64,000 nucleotides of DNA, taken from assembly GCF_022900255.1 (NCBI RefSeq), contig NZ_JALIRM010000009.1, positions 62,001-126,000 on the forward strand, in the 5' to 3' direction. This DNA comes from Lederbergia wuyishanensis (GTDB taxonomy: Bacteria > Bacillota > Bacilli > Bacillales > Bacillaceae_C). The notes beneath the pieces are model-generated. The model had not been told where the DNA came from, ran no database searches, and worked only from the letters and a program-made list of their open reading frames with translations. Positions 35,277-44,290 of this stretch are shown here, in pieces; the first letter of the stretch is position 1, and every line of letters begins with the position of its first letter. Made by a program: the position numbers and the translations under genes.

Positions 35277-36896
35277 TTACAACAGCATCCTTTGTGCAAG
35301 GCGCCCTAATCTCGCTACCACCTCTGGAATATTAAAAGGCTTCAGCATATAATCATCTGCTCCTTTTTCTAGTGCCTGTATAATGTTTTTCTCACTTGAT
35401 CTAGCAGATAACATAGAAATAACAATATTTTTATCAGGATAATCTTTTCTTATTTTGGTTAATATCTCAATTCCATCCATTTTCGGCATAATTCCATCCA
35501 ATAAAATAATATATTTATCATTTTTGTGATACCATGGTGAATTCAAAAATTGAATTCCATCTTCAAAAGAGTGGATAATTACCGAAATATTACGGCCAAA
35601 TGCTACGGAGGATAGGCTCTTTTCTAAAATCGTTCTTACCATATAATCATCGTCGATAATGATAAAATGTAATTTTTCCATTATGGATGATTCATTATGC
35701 TGTGAAAAGATAGTCACATTATTACGACCACTATTTTTACTTTCAAGTAATGCTTTCGTTGCTTGGTCAAGTAGTCCATCTGTGGTATTATTTTTTTCAT
35801 TGATTTCTGCAATGCCAACAGAGAAAGTAAGAGAAAACTCATTATTTCTATCTACAAATCTCTTCTTTTGAAAAGTTGTCGAAATACGTTCAATTAAAGC
35901 CATAGCTTTTTCTGAATTCGTATCGGGCATATAAAGTAAAAACTCATCTCCACCATATCGGAATAATAAATCAGATTCGCGTTTTGATTCGTTAATAACA
36001 GAAGCTAATGACTTTAATACTTCATCTCCTGTGACATGGCCAAATTGTTGGTTTACCTGTTTAAGATGATCAAGATCAATTATACATACGGAGAGAGGCC
36101 GTTGGTTACGTGCGAAAGTTTTCATCGCTTTTACTAAAGTATTAATCAAATGCTTTCTATTATAGACGCCTGTCAATTCATCCACGATTACAGCTTTTTG
36201 TATGTTTTGCTGCGTCCTCATTCGATTGAGTATAAAGGGGATGAATAATTCGTTTTGAATGGGTTTGGAAATAAAGTCTGTAGCACCAATGGAATAAGCC
36301 ATAATCCGGTTTTCAAGAGTATTTTCGTTACTCACGATTACAATGGGGGTAAATGATTTACTTGTAGCTGAAACCATCTTTTCCAAAATCGACGTTTCGT
36401 GGGACTCTTTAATATTAATATCCAACATGACTAAGCTCGGCCTCATCATATAAAACAGTTCAAGACCTTTATCGATATTTAAGGCAATCATTACGTGAAA
36501 ACCTTGACTTTCTAAATCTTCCTTAATCGATGTAACAAAATCCACTTCTGCATCAATAAGCAGAATCGTTTTATCTTCGATGAAATGATTGGTATCTTCA
36601 ATTTTTTTGAATTCCGGAATTGAAGGCAATTCTATTGTCAAACTATTTAACTCTTCTAAGAAACTCATCCACTTTGCCGTTTTCCATTGTTCTAAGCTAG
36701 ATTCCGACACTAATTGCAGCTTTTCATTTGCAATAGTTGCAATCTGTTCAATGCCTATAGTTCCAGCAGTTCCTTTTAAATTATGAAGAAATAAATAGAT
36801 TTCTTTTTCAGTTATTTCCTCTCTATTTTTCCATTGCAGGAACGTATTGCGAATTCGTTCTTTTATAAGAGAGTAGTATTTGTCAAAATTCGGCAT
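35277..36896 (-). CDS. Hpt-REC-GGDEF-REC diguanylate cyclase
   Basis: A 539-residue soluble protein. The N-terminal Hpt domain has LFLHNLKGTAGTIG, with phospho-His38. A receiver follows (about 110-230, LVMLDINI). The GGDEF domain (about 235-395) keeps an intact active site RYGGDEF (GGDEF at 315-319) and an RxxD inhibitory site RESD (306-309) at the usual five-residue spacing. A second receiver ends the protein (about 405-535, IILLDGIMPKMDG). It should make c-di-GMP under phosphorelay control, with product inhibition. It is the first gene of the operon, abutting the HEAT gene. It is unusual in joining Hpt, two receivers and GGDEF. Confidence 0.92.
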   Translation of the reverse strand: MPNFDKYYSLIKERIRNTFLQWKNREEITEKEIYLFLHNLKGTAGTIGIEQIATIANEKLQLVSESSLEQWKTAKWMSFLEELNSLTIELPSIPEFKKIEDTNHFIEDKTILLIDAEVDFVTSIKEDLESQGFHVMIALNIDKGLELFYMMRPSLVMLDINIKESHETSILEKMVSATSKSFTPIVIVSNENTLENRIMAYSIGATDFISKPIQNELFIPFILNRMRTQQNIQKAVIVDELTGVYNRKHLINTLVKAMKTFARNQRPLSVCIIDLDHLKQVNQQFGHVTGDEVLKSLASVINESKRESDLLFRYGGDEFLLYMPDTNSEKAMALIERISTTFQKKRFVDRNNEFSLTFSVGIAEINEKNNTTDGLLDQATKALLESKNSGRNNVTIFSQHNESSIMEKLHFIIIDDDYMVRTILEKSLSSVAFGRNISVIIHSFEDGIQFLNSPWYHKNDKYIILLDGIMPKMDGIEILTKIRKDYPDKNIVISMLSARSSEKNIIQALEKGADDYMLKPFNIPEVVARLGRLAQRMLL

Positions 36897-36990
36897 TTTA
36901 TATCTACCCCTAGTGATTTTTATAATATAATTATCGTAGCATTAAAAATAAACATAAACGATATTATGAAGAAAATTATTGTTTTAATCA

Positions 36991-37171
36991 TTTAATTAGG
37001 CTATTTTCGGAAAGTTTGTTGTTTTTGTATATGCCAAAAAGCCGACTTTTACCTTTACAAGAAGAGCTTGGCGGTTCTTATGAATGACTAAGTTTTGAGC
37101 TCCAAATATATTCTTATTATTTTAAATTAAAATAAAATAGCAACAATGTTTAAGAAAAGAGCCTTTAATTA
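36991..37171. mobile_element. MITE-like element with 8-bp target duplication
   Basis: An element of about 165 bp (36999-37163) without coding capacity. Its ends are imperfect inverted repeats: the left arm starts GGCTATTTTCGGAAAG and the right arm, read inward, starts GGCTCTTTTCTTAAAC, with agreement at about 22 of 28 positions. It is flanked on both sides by the direct repeat TTTAATTA (36991-36998 and 37164-37171). A related copy lies near 56337-56510. The ends and 8-bp duplication resemble ISL3-type elements, which is inference. The rest of the 36897-37370 gap is AT-rich and unrecognised. Confidence 0.7.
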
Positions 37172-37370
37172 TTATCTAGGAATTTCTAGAAAAACCCAAA
37201 TCATTTGTTCTAAATAAATGAAGATAGTTAATAGGATTCAGGACTTATGGAAGAATAGTTGAATATATTTATGCAGAAATTTCTTTATTTTTAAAAAAGT
37301 AACTACAATAGATACATTATTCTTCTATTAGTCACTGATATTCAAACTATATTATGAAAGGAAGAAGACT

Positions 37371-38024
37371 ATGGAAAATATGAAAGTTCTCCTGAGGAAC
37401 CTTAATGTATTGAAAGGTTCATTGGGCAATTTTAATACAGACGATGTGCCAGAAGATCCTCATGAATTATTTATAGAATGGCTGCATATTGCAATCAAGA
37501 AAGAGGTTCCAGAACCACATGCCATGACTCTTTCTACAATTGACGGTAATGGACATCCGGATGCACGAGTATTAATTTTAAAAAATATAGACCAAAATGG
37601 ATGGTATTTCGCAACTAGTTCTGAGAGTAGTAAAGGAAAGCAATTAGCCGAAGAAGCAAAGGTTGCTCTTACCTTTTACTGGTCATTACTTGGAAAACAA
37701 GTTCGAATAAGAGGTAAAGCCGTAGAAATGGGAAGTGAACGGTGTGCGGAGGATTTCTTAGAGAGAAGTGAAATTGCACGAGCAGGTGCGTTAATTGGAA
37801 AACAAAGCAATCATCTTATAAGTAGGGAAGAATTAGATGGTGAGTTAGATCGAAAACTTAGCGATGTGAAAGCCAATCCTGATTTAGTATATTCTTCATG
37901 GAAACTCTATTGTGTGCAAGCGGATCAAGTGGAATTTTGGCAAGGCAGCTCTGATCGTAAACATATAAGACTTCAGTACAGATTCCACGAAAACCAATGG
38001 ACCCGTGCGCTCTTATGGCCTTAA
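37371..38024 (+). CDS. pdxH: Pyridoxamine 5'-phosphate oxidase-family protein (PdxH-like)
   Basis: A 217-residue FMN-binding split-barrel protein. The motifs follow PdxH: MTLSTIDGNGHPDARVLILK, FATSSESSKGKQL, YWSLLGKQVRIRG, and the C-terminal VEFWQGSSDRKHIRLQY ending RALLWP. PdxH oxidises pyridoxamine or pyridoxine 5'-phosphate to pyridoxal phosphate in salvage. Because many Bacillus make PLP by PdxST, this copy may serve salvage only. AAAGGAAGAAGACT precedes the ATG. Confidence 0.82.
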   Translation: MENMKVLLRNLNVLKGSLGNFNTDDVPEDPHELFIEWLHIAIKKEVPEPHAMTLSTIDGNGHPDARVLILKNIDQNGWYFATSSESSKGKQLAEEAKVALTFYWSLLGKQVRIRGKAVEMGSERCAEDFLERSEIARAGALIGKQSNHLISREELDGELDRKLSDVKANPDLVYSSWKLYCVQADQVEFWQGSSDRKHIRLQYRFHENQWTRALLWP

Positions 38025-38049
38025 TCATACTAAAAACAAGGAGTAAAAA

Positions 38050-38460
38050 ATGAAGATCGTATATACAAATCAGATCCCAAAAGCTGGGGAATTATACAAT
38101 TTATACAACTTTGATGGCTGGGATGATTTCTTAAAGCTAACAAAAGAAGAATTACATCAAGCAATGGCTCAAAGTTGGTTGGTCATTTCTGCTTATCATG
38201 AGGATCGGCTAATAGGCACTGGACGTATTATTTCGGACGGAATCATTAATGGATATTTATGCGGTTTGATTGTTCAACCAGATTATCGACATAAAGGGAT
38301 AGGATCCAAAATTGTTCGAATGTTAGTCGAGGAAAGCCAAAAAGCAAATGTACATATTGAATTGTTCAGCGAAAAGAATAATGCTCCCTTTTATGAAGGA
38401 CTGGGATTCAAGGAATTTGCAGTAGGCTTGAAACAAATGAATGCAAATAAGGTCGATTGA
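38050..38460 (+). CDS. GNAT-family N-acetyltransferase
   Basis: A 136-residue protein with the acetyl-CoA loop in VQPDYRHKGIGSKIVRMLVEE (the R/Q-x-x-G-x-G/A motif) and a final FYEGLGFKEFAVGLKQM. It is short and typical of small-molecule acetyltransferases; the substrate is unknown. An AAGGAG site precedes the ATG. It lies 25 bp after the PdxH-like gene and touches the DinB gene. Confidence 0.85.
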   Translation: MKIVYTNQIPKAGELYNLYNFDGWDDFLKLTKEELHQAMAQSWLVISAYHEDRLIGTGRIISDGIINGYLCGLIVQPDYRHKGIGSKIVRMLVEESQKANVHIELFSEKNNAPFYEGLGFKEFAVGLKQMNANKVD

Positions 38461-38483
38461 ATTTTAAAAATGGAGGGAAAGAT

Positions 38484-38972
38484 ATGCAAACATTTTTTCG
38501 TTATAATTGGCAGGTCAGAGAAGATTGGTATCGTTGGTGTGAGGAACTCTCTGAAGAAGAATTGCTTCTTAACAGGACAGGTGGAGTGGGAGGAATTTTG
38601 CAAACGCTTTTTCACATTATAGATGTTGAGTGGAGCTGGATACGAGTTCTTCAAGGAAAAACAGATTTTCAGGAGGATTTTGAGGAGTACAAAAGCTTAA
38701 AAAGAGTACGGGAGCTCGACGCAAGATTTAAGCCGGAAGTTAAAGAATTTGTCTCTAATTGGAATGAGAGCATGGAGAATAATATACTTCAAGATACAAT
38801 GCCAGATGGACGAGTTGTCACTGATGCGTGGGGTGAGGTTATGAGACATGTGATCGCACATGAAATTCATCATGTTGGCCAATTGTCCATTTGGGCTAGA
38901 GAAATAGGAAAAAAACCCGTATCCGCCAATCTGATTGGAAGAGGACTTGCACCAATACCTCAAAAAAAGTAG
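38484..38972 (+). CDS. DinB-family protein
   Basis: A 162-residue four-helix-bundle protein. Metal-ligand histidines are seen in LFHIIDVEWSW and in HVIAHEIHHVGQL (H-x-x-x-H). DinB proteins are often thiol S-transferases or of unknown function. The ATG at 38484 follows TGGAGGGAAAGAT. Likely last gene of the pdxH-like/GNAT/DinB group. Confidence 0.82.
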   Translation: MQTFFRYNWQVREDWYRWCEELSEEELLLNRTGGVGGILQTLFHIIDVEWSWIRVLQGKTDFQEDFEEYKSLKRVRELDARFKPEVKEFVSNWNESMENNILQDTMPDGRVVTDAWGEVMRHVIAHEIHHVGQLSIWAREIGKKPVSANLIGRGLAPIPQKK

Positions 38973-39090
38973 TAAAAACTAAATACCTACTCACATGGGG
39001 AAATTCCTAAAATTTTCTCCATCACTGTACCCCCTCCATACACCTAACGCATAAGATAATACAATCGATGCACAAAAGGGGTGAAATGGA

Positions 39091-39837
39091 GTGGGGTTAT
39101 TTATTAACAATAATGACCATCCGGAAGTTTTTAAAAACAAGGATAAGATTCAAGCGCCGAATCAAAATACTTTTAAAATAGATTATTTATCTGAATTGAT
39201 GATGCAGCAGCGAGAAGCGAATAAAGTACTAACTCATTCCTTCCTCGATTTAAAAATATTATATGAGCAACAGGAAAAAACACATACAGACCAGTGGACA
39301 GAAATCGGAAAGCATTTGGATGAACTACGAGATATTCATTTAAAGCATGAAAAATTTGAAGGCGAAGTGATTGATTGGCTTTCGAAACTCGAAGATAAAA
39401 GTTCTAAAGAGAAGGAAGATGAACTTGCTATAAAGCAACAATGGCTTGAACAAATGACAAAATTAAATGAAATGAATAACGAAATTGTTAATCGTTTGAA
39501 AAAATCCGAATTTGCTAATGAACAATTGATATTAAAGATCAAAGATCAGATGGATATTCAAATGCAAATGAAAGAAGAGCTTTCTGAACAAAAAGTAATT
39601 CAGGAACAAGTTTCTAACAGATTGGAAAATCAAGAGGCATTGACGGAGAAAATTTTAAGAGAAATAAGTCATCTTCGATCAGTTCTGTTCGAGCGTGCCA
39701 GCTTTTTAGCCGAGAAAATTGAAAACGGATTTAAGCTAACGTCAGCTTATGTGTATAAGTTAATGAACGGAAATGACCAATCGTTAACATTATTGATGGC
39801 CCCTGAAAAAAAGGAATCCAAAAAACAAGAAAGGTGA
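39091..39837 (+). CDS. Coiled-coil protein of unknown function
   Basis: A 248-residue protein, without signal peptide or TM segment. Residues about 30-205 are rich in Glu, Lys, Gln and Leu with heptad-like spacing (YLSELMMQQREANKVL, then LAIKQQWLEQMTKLNEM, and LENQEALTEKILREISHL), so a long coiled coil is expected. The last 45 residues (FLAEKIENGFKLTSAYVYKLM) are different. The GTG start follows AAGGGGTGA. I do not recognise the family. Confidence 0.6.
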   Translation: MGLFINNNDHPEVFKNKDKIQAPNQNTFKIDYLSELMMQQREANKVLTHSFLDLKILYEQQEKTHTDQWTEIGKHLDELRDIHLKHEKFEGEVIDWLSKLEDKSSKEKEDELAIKQQWLEQMTKLNEMNNEIVNRLKKSEFANEQLILKIKDQMDIQMQMKEELSEQKVIQEQVSNRLENQEALTEKILREISHLRSVLFERASFLAEKIENGFKLTSAYVYKLMNGNDQSLTLLMAPEKKESKKQER

Positions 39838-39858
39838 TGCTTATTTTAGGCATCACCT
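39832..39858. terminator. Bidirectional terminator
   Basis: Perfect 9-bp stem AGGTGATGC / GCATCACCT between convergent genes. Confidence 0.75.
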
Positions 39859-39875
39859 GTTTGTTATATTAAGTG

Positions 39876-40031
39876 TTATTTTAAAATGTCTTTATTAGAA
39901 AGAGGTAATGAAATCACTTTTCCGCCGATTTGGACATGAACATTATCTTTGAAAATAGCTTTCACAATTCCTTTTAAGGAGATGGATGAATTAACAGTTA
40001 CCGTTTGTTTATCCAGATTTTCTGCCGTCAT
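39876..40031 (-). CDS. Small protein of unknown function
   Basis: A 51-residue protein (MTAENLDKQTVTVNSSISLK, ending SLPLSNKDILK). Its beta-rich alternation (VTVNSSISLKGIVKAIF, then VHVQIGGKVISLPL) suggests a small beta-barrel. A GGAAGGCGTG site stands before the ATG, and the shared terminator ends it cleanly. Unrecognised, but the clean frame and context argue for a real gene. Confidence 0.5.
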   Translation of the reverse strand: MTAENLDKQTVTVNSSISLKGIVKAIFKDNVHVQIGGKVISLPLSNKDILK

Positions 40032-40773
40032 ACCATATCACGCCTTCCTTTTATCTTTGATATATTTATTTATAAAAAAATATATATAAAGTTTATAATA
40101 CACTTCAAAAAAACATCTTTATTTTTTTATTATTATAACATGAAACCCCTTATAAGTTTCCAAATTTGCTTGAAAAAATTGTTATAAAAATTTGGAAAAG
40201 ATGTGGATCTTATTTACTATGGATTAGATATAAGTATAGCCAAAAATAAAAAAAATGAAACATAAAATGGAATATTTTTCATCGACATTTTATGTTTAAA
40301 AATAAGAATAAATTTAGAACTCAAAACTTTGTCAATCCCCCTAAGAAAGAAGCTGCGTCCTTCAGAAGAATCCCTAAATTAACCTCTTTGAGGGTAAAGC
40401 CGTCTTTTGGACTTTTACAAAAAATACAACCTTTATAAAAACAGCTTTTGTTTGAAAAATGTAATGTTTATAAAATGTATTTTGTGGTATATAACAGGAA
40501 AATTGATGATAACAGAGGATATGGCAGTAATTTTAATGAAAAGTCTTTGTAACATGGCGAGAGGTTATTCAATCCCAGCTTATGCGCATATACAATACTT
40601 ATAATCATTTGTAATGATTTCATAATCCCCGTACCATTAATATAGGCAGTTTACCCACTACAAAGTCCAGGTTTTTCTCTTCAAATCTTCCTACCTAAAA
40701 ATCTGTTATGTTCTACTCTTAAAACAGCCTGTTTGCTAGTAAAAAAATAATAAAAAAGGAGTTTTTATTTGTC
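40032..40773. other. Long AT-rich intergenic region
   Basis: No gene with a credible ribosome-binding site is seen on either strand. The only structure I can point to is a cluster of three short hairpins at about 40350-40416 (GAAG-N7-CTTC, CCTC-TTT-GAGG, GTC-N5-GAC). A structured leader is possible but does not match a riboswitch class that I know. Confidence 0.4.
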
Positions 40774-41769
40774 ATGCGTAAATTTTATCTGATTGTGTTT
40801 ACTAGTATGTTACTTTTATTGACTGCATGTAGCAGTGGAGCTAGCAAAGATAGCATAAAAGTAATCAAGTTTGCCGATGCAGGGTGGGACAGCCTTCGTG
40901 TCCACAACAGCATTGCACAATTTATTGTCGAAGAAGGATATGGGTATGACACAGATGTAACTGTTGGAACAACTGCTGCAACGGTACAAGCGTTGGAACA
41001 AGGTGATATCAATGTTTATATGGAATTATGGACAGATAACATTAAGGAAGTTTACGAAAAGGCGATCGAAAAAGGGAGCATTATTAAAGCTTCAACAAAT
41101 TTCGATGATAATGCACAAGGATTGTATGTGCCATCGTATGTGATTGAAGGGGATAAGGAGCGGGGGATTGAACCAATTGCTCCTGATTTAAAGACTGTAG
41201 AAGATTTGGCGAAATACCCAGAGATTTTTAAAGACCCTGAAGATCCAAGTAAAGGAAGAATTGTTGGTGCACCTTCAAGCTGGGTAGTAAGTGAACATTT
41301 GGAAACAAAAATCAAAACATACGGATTGGACGAAACATACAATTACTTGGCTCCAGGATCAGATTCGGCTATTGTTGCTTCACTAGCCGGGGCTTATAAA
41401 AAAGGCGAGCCGTGGGTCGGATATTATTGGTCACCTACATGGGTAACGGCTGGATTTGACCTAACACTTTTAGAAGACCATCCATATGATGAAGCGATGT
41501 GGGAGGAAAATAAAGGGACAGAATTCCCACCAAATGATGTTGTCGTTGCAGTTCATAAAGATTTTCCTACACAAGCAAAGGATGTCTATGAGTTTTTACA
41601 AAACTACAAAACAAGCAATGAATTAACAGAGGAAGCACTCAATTATATGGAAAAAAATGAAGCAGAGGCAGATGAAGCGGCAAAATGGTGGATGAAAGAG
41701 CATGAAGATGTTTGGACCGAGTGGGTGCCGGAAGATGTGGCCGAGAAGGTGAAGAAAGCGTTGAACTAA
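40774..41769 (+). CDS. Glycine betaine-type ABC transporter substrate-binding lipoprotein
   Basis: A 331-residue lipoprotein: signal peptide with lipobox LLTAC (cysteine near residue 19), then an OpuAC/ProX-like fold. FADAGWDSLRVHN, GTTAATVQALEQGDINVYMELWTDN and GEPWVGYYWSPTW are the conserved segments, with aromatic residues that box quaternary amines. The ligand is probably glycine betaine or a related compound. It precedes the permease and ATPase genes but is separated from them by a terminator and about 250 bp. AAAAGGAG precedes the start. Confidence 0.85.
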   Translation: MRKFYLIVFTSMLLLLTACSSGASKDSIKVIKFADAGWDSLRVHNSIAQFIVEEGYGYDTDVTVGTTAATVQALEQGDINVYMELWTDNIKEVYEKAIEKGSIIKASTNFDDNAQGLYVPSYVIEGDKERGIEPIAPDLKTVEDLAKYPEIFKDPEDPSKGRIVGAPSSWVVSEHLETKIKTYGLDETYNYLAPGSDSAIVASLAGAYKKGEPWVGYYWSPTWVTAGFDLTLLEDHPYDEAMWEENKGTEFPPNDVVVAVHKDFPTQAKDVYEFLQNYKTSNELTEEALNYMEKNEAEADEAAKWWMKEHEDVWTEWVPEDVAEKVKKALN

Positions 41770-41792
41770 TAGACTCGTAGTTTGGGAGGATA

Positions 41793-41826
41793 GAACTGCA
41801 TAAGCTTGCAGTTCTCCTCTTTTTAT
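41793..41826 (+). terminator. Terminator between SBP and permease genes
   Basis: GAACTGCA / TGCAGTTC stem followed by TCCTCTTTTT. It probably lets the binding protein be made in excess over the membrane parts. Confidence 0.75.
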
Positions 41827-42019
41827 AGAGTAAGAAGGTCTTAGCTTTGAATGAAGTCTTTGAATGTCCGGCTGCTCATCCAAAAAGTCAAAGATCGTTT
41901 TTTGGGGGGAGGAAAATCTTTGTTAGTTGCCTAAAGACTGTATGCTTGTGCTTTTTTAGCAGTATTGAAAAATTAATAAGAAAGGTGTTGGAATAGCTGT
42001 TTTTATACAGCTTGTCATT

Positions 42020-42880
42020 ATGAGTGAATTTCCTGATATACGCGTACCAATAGGTCAGGGCGTAGAAAAGTTTATAGATTTTTTAGCTGAACATTTTGAA
42101 TGGTTTTTTGATTTTATTTTTGCTATAGCATCAAACTCGATAAAGGGTCTTGAAACTGCTTTACTAGCAATTCCATGGTGGGCTTTTATCATCATCATTT
42201 TTTTACTCGGGTGGTATTTTACAACCTTTTATGGTGGATTACTATTCTCATTTTTTATGTTTTTAGTTGGAACGTTTCATTTATGGCCGGAAATGATGAC
42301 GACTATCGCAATTATTTTAATCTCCGTTTTACTTTCACTTATTATCGGAATCCCACTTGGAATTTTTATGGCGTTTAATAAGGTTTTATCGACGGCTATG
42401 CGTCCAATTTTGGATGCGATGCAGACCATGCCAAGCTTTGTATATTTGATCCCTGTCATCTTCTTTTTCCCTCTTGGAAACGTTCCGGCCGTGATTGCGA
42501 CGGTTATTTATGCACTGCCGCCAGTGAGCCGGTTAACGGAGCTTGGAATTCGAAATGTAAATAAGGAAGTCATAGAATCTGCACAGTCATTTGGATCGTC
42601 AACGACTCAAATGTTAGTAAAAGTTCAGCTTCCTCAAGCATTGCCTACAATGATGGCTGGTATTAACCAAACAACAATGATGGCACTAGCGATGGCAGTC
42701 GTCGGTTCAATGGTCGGAGCACAAGGACTTGGTGAACGAGTTTTATATGCAATAAATCGTATTGATATTGCATTAGGCTTTGAGGCAGGGATTAGTATCG
42801 TTTTCCTTGCAATCATCATCGACCGTATTACAGGTGGAATTGCTGAACGTCTTCAAAAGCATAGGAGGGAAGACAAATGA
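42020..42880 (+). CDS. Glycine betaine-type ABC transporter permease
   Basis: A 286-residue permease of the ProW/OpuAB type with about seven membrane helices. The coupling EAA loop is ELGIRNVNKEVIESAQSFG, and QLPQALPTMMAGINQTTMMALAMAVVGSMVGAQGLG is the conserved end of the family. It overlaps the ATPase gene by 4 bp. The ribosome-binding site is weak: the nearest is AAAGGTG, about 30 bases upstream, with a small AGCTG/CAGCT hairpin between, so the start or its translation control is uncertain. Confidence 0.88.
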   Translation: MSEFPDIRVPIGQGVEKFIDFLAEHFEWFFDFIFAIASNSIKGLETALLAIPWWAFIIIIFLLGWYFTTFYGGLLFSFFMFLVGTFHLWPEMMTTIAIILISVLLSLIIGIPLGIFMAFNKVLSTAMRPILDAMQTMPSFVYLIPVIFFFPLGNVPAVIATVIYALPPVSRLTELGIRNVNKEVIESAQSFGSSTTQMLVKVQLPQALPTMMAGINQTTMMALAMAVVGSMVGAQGLGERVLYAINRIDIALGFEAGISIVFLAIIIDRITGGIAERLQKHRREDK

Positions 42881-44112
42881 CGGTAAAAATGAAACTTGAA
42901 AATGTATCAAAAATCTTTGGGAAACGAGCAAGAAAAGTCATCCCTTTAATTGAAAAGGGAGTATCGAAAAATGATATTTTAGCCAAAACAGGTTATACGG
43001 TTGGCGTTTATAATGCCTCGATGGAAATTATGGAAGGAGAAACCTTTGTCATCATGGGGCTCTCCGGCAGCGGAAAATCAACATTAATTCGCTGCTTGAA
43101 TATGTTGAATCGTCCTACTACTGGAGCCATTTATGTGGACGGAGAAAATATCGTTCAATATAATGCACAACAGCTAAAAAACTATCGGCAAAAGAAAATT
43201 GCGATGGTGTTTCAGCATTTTGGCCTTTTTAGCCATCGTACTGTTCTTGGAAATATCGAATATGGATTGGAAGTCCAAGGATTGGCGAAAGAAGAACGCC
43301 GTAATATTGCTCAAAAACATTTGGAAGTAGTAGGGTTGAAGGGGTATGAGGATAAATATCCTGATGAGCTATCTGGTGGAATGCAGCAACGTGTTGGGAT
43401 TGCACGCGCCTTAGCGAATGATCCTGATATTTTATTAATGGATGAACCGTTCAGTGCACTTGATCCATTAATTCGCAGAGAAATGCAGCTGGAGCTTCTT
43501 GATATTCAGAACAGATTGAAGAAAACGATTATTTTTATTACCCACGATGTAAATGAAGCTTTTAAAATAGGTGACCGCGTTGCAGTTATGAAAGATGGTG
43601 TCGTCGAACAAATCGGAACTCCGGAAGAAATACTAGAGGAACCTGCGAACGAATATATTTCCGAGTTTATAAAAGACATCGATCGCTCTAAAATTTTACA
43701 AGCAGAACATATAATGGTGAAGCCATTCGGATTAGTTTCGTTGAAAGACGGATTGAATGTAGGGGTGAAAGTGATGCGAGCAAACGGAATATCCAGTGCC
43801 TTTGTCGTCGATCGAGAAAGACGACTACAAGGTCTAGTTACAATTGATCGTGCCATAGAAGGCTTGAAACAAAAGAAAACATTGCAAGAAGTATTGGATA
43901 CTGACTTCAATACAGTTGGTCCTGATGAATATGTACAGGATATTATTCCGAAAGCTCTTGAAACGAAATATCCGATTGTAGTGGTAGACGAGAAAAAGCA
44001 CATCAAAGGAATTATTTTGAGAGTGCACGTGTTAGCGAGTTTGATCAGTGAGAATGGGGAAAATGGAGATAATGGCGATGGGGTAGAAGGAGAAGAAAAC
44101 GTAATTGTGTAG
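42877..44112 (+). CDS. Glycine betaine-type ABC transporter ATPase with CBS domains
   Basis: A 411-residue ATPase of the ProV/OpuAA type. It has Walker A GLSGSGKST, the signature LSGGMQQRVGIARAL, Walker B ILLMDEPFSALDPL and the family-specific long N-terminus. The last 120 residues form a CBS pair (HIMVKPFGLVSLKDGLNVGV, then LDTDFNTVGPDEYVQDIIP), which in OpuA senses ionic strength or c-di-AMP. The C-terminal tail is acidic. Confidence 0.92.
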   Translation: MTVKMKLENVSKIFGKRARKVIPLIEKGVSKNDILAKTGYTVGVYNASMEIMEGETFVIMGLSGSGKSTLIRCLNMLNRPTTGAIYVDGENIVQYNAQQLKNYRQKKIAMVFQHFGLFSHRTVLGNIEYGLEVQGLAKEERRNIAQKHLEVVGLKGYEDKYPDELSGGMQQRVGIARALANDPDILLMDEPFSALDPLIRREMQLELLDIQNRLKKTIIFITHDVNEAFKIGDRVAVMKDGVVEQIGTPEEILEEPANEYISEFIKDIDRSKILQAEHIMVKPFGLVSLKDGLNVGVKVMRANGISSAFVVDRERRLQGLVTIDRAIEGLKQKKTLQEVLDTDFNTVGPDEYVQDIIPKALETKYPIVVVDEKKHIKGIILRVHVLASLISENGENGDNGDGVEGEENVIV

Positions 44113-44165
44113 GTTAACCTGAGAAAGGCGGGCAGGAGCTCTTCCTCTGTATTTTTGGTTTGGAA

Positions 44166-44290
44166 GATCACGATGAAGTTTGCATCGTGCCCTTGCCACT
44201 ATGAATTTGGTTCGTAAGGTCACGATGAGGGTTCCATCGTGCCCTTACCACTGTAAATTTGACTCGAAAGGTCACGATGGATTTTTTAAT
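44166..44290. repeat. 52-bp tandem repeat with internal hairpin
   Basis: CACGATG recurs at 44169, 44221 and 44273, exactly 52 bp apart. In the first two units it pairs with CATCGTG 14 bp further on (7-bp stem, 7-base loop). The units share CACGATG-N7-CATCGTGCCCTT-CCACT and a diverged tail; the third unit is truncated. Located between the transporter operon and the convergent tmrB gene. Confidence 0.75.

Noticed and set aside
29596-36896. Cellulose synthase (bcs) or yda-type operon
   Set aside because: There is no PilZ domain, BcsB-like protein or GH8 gene; only the GT2 synthase is shared in type.
40407-40604. A 65-codon frame upstream of the betaine-type binding protein gene
   Set aside because: AT-rich, no ribosome-binding site and no family features.
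44166-44290. CRISPR array
   Set aside because: Only two and a part units, directly tandem without variable spacers, and no cas genes.
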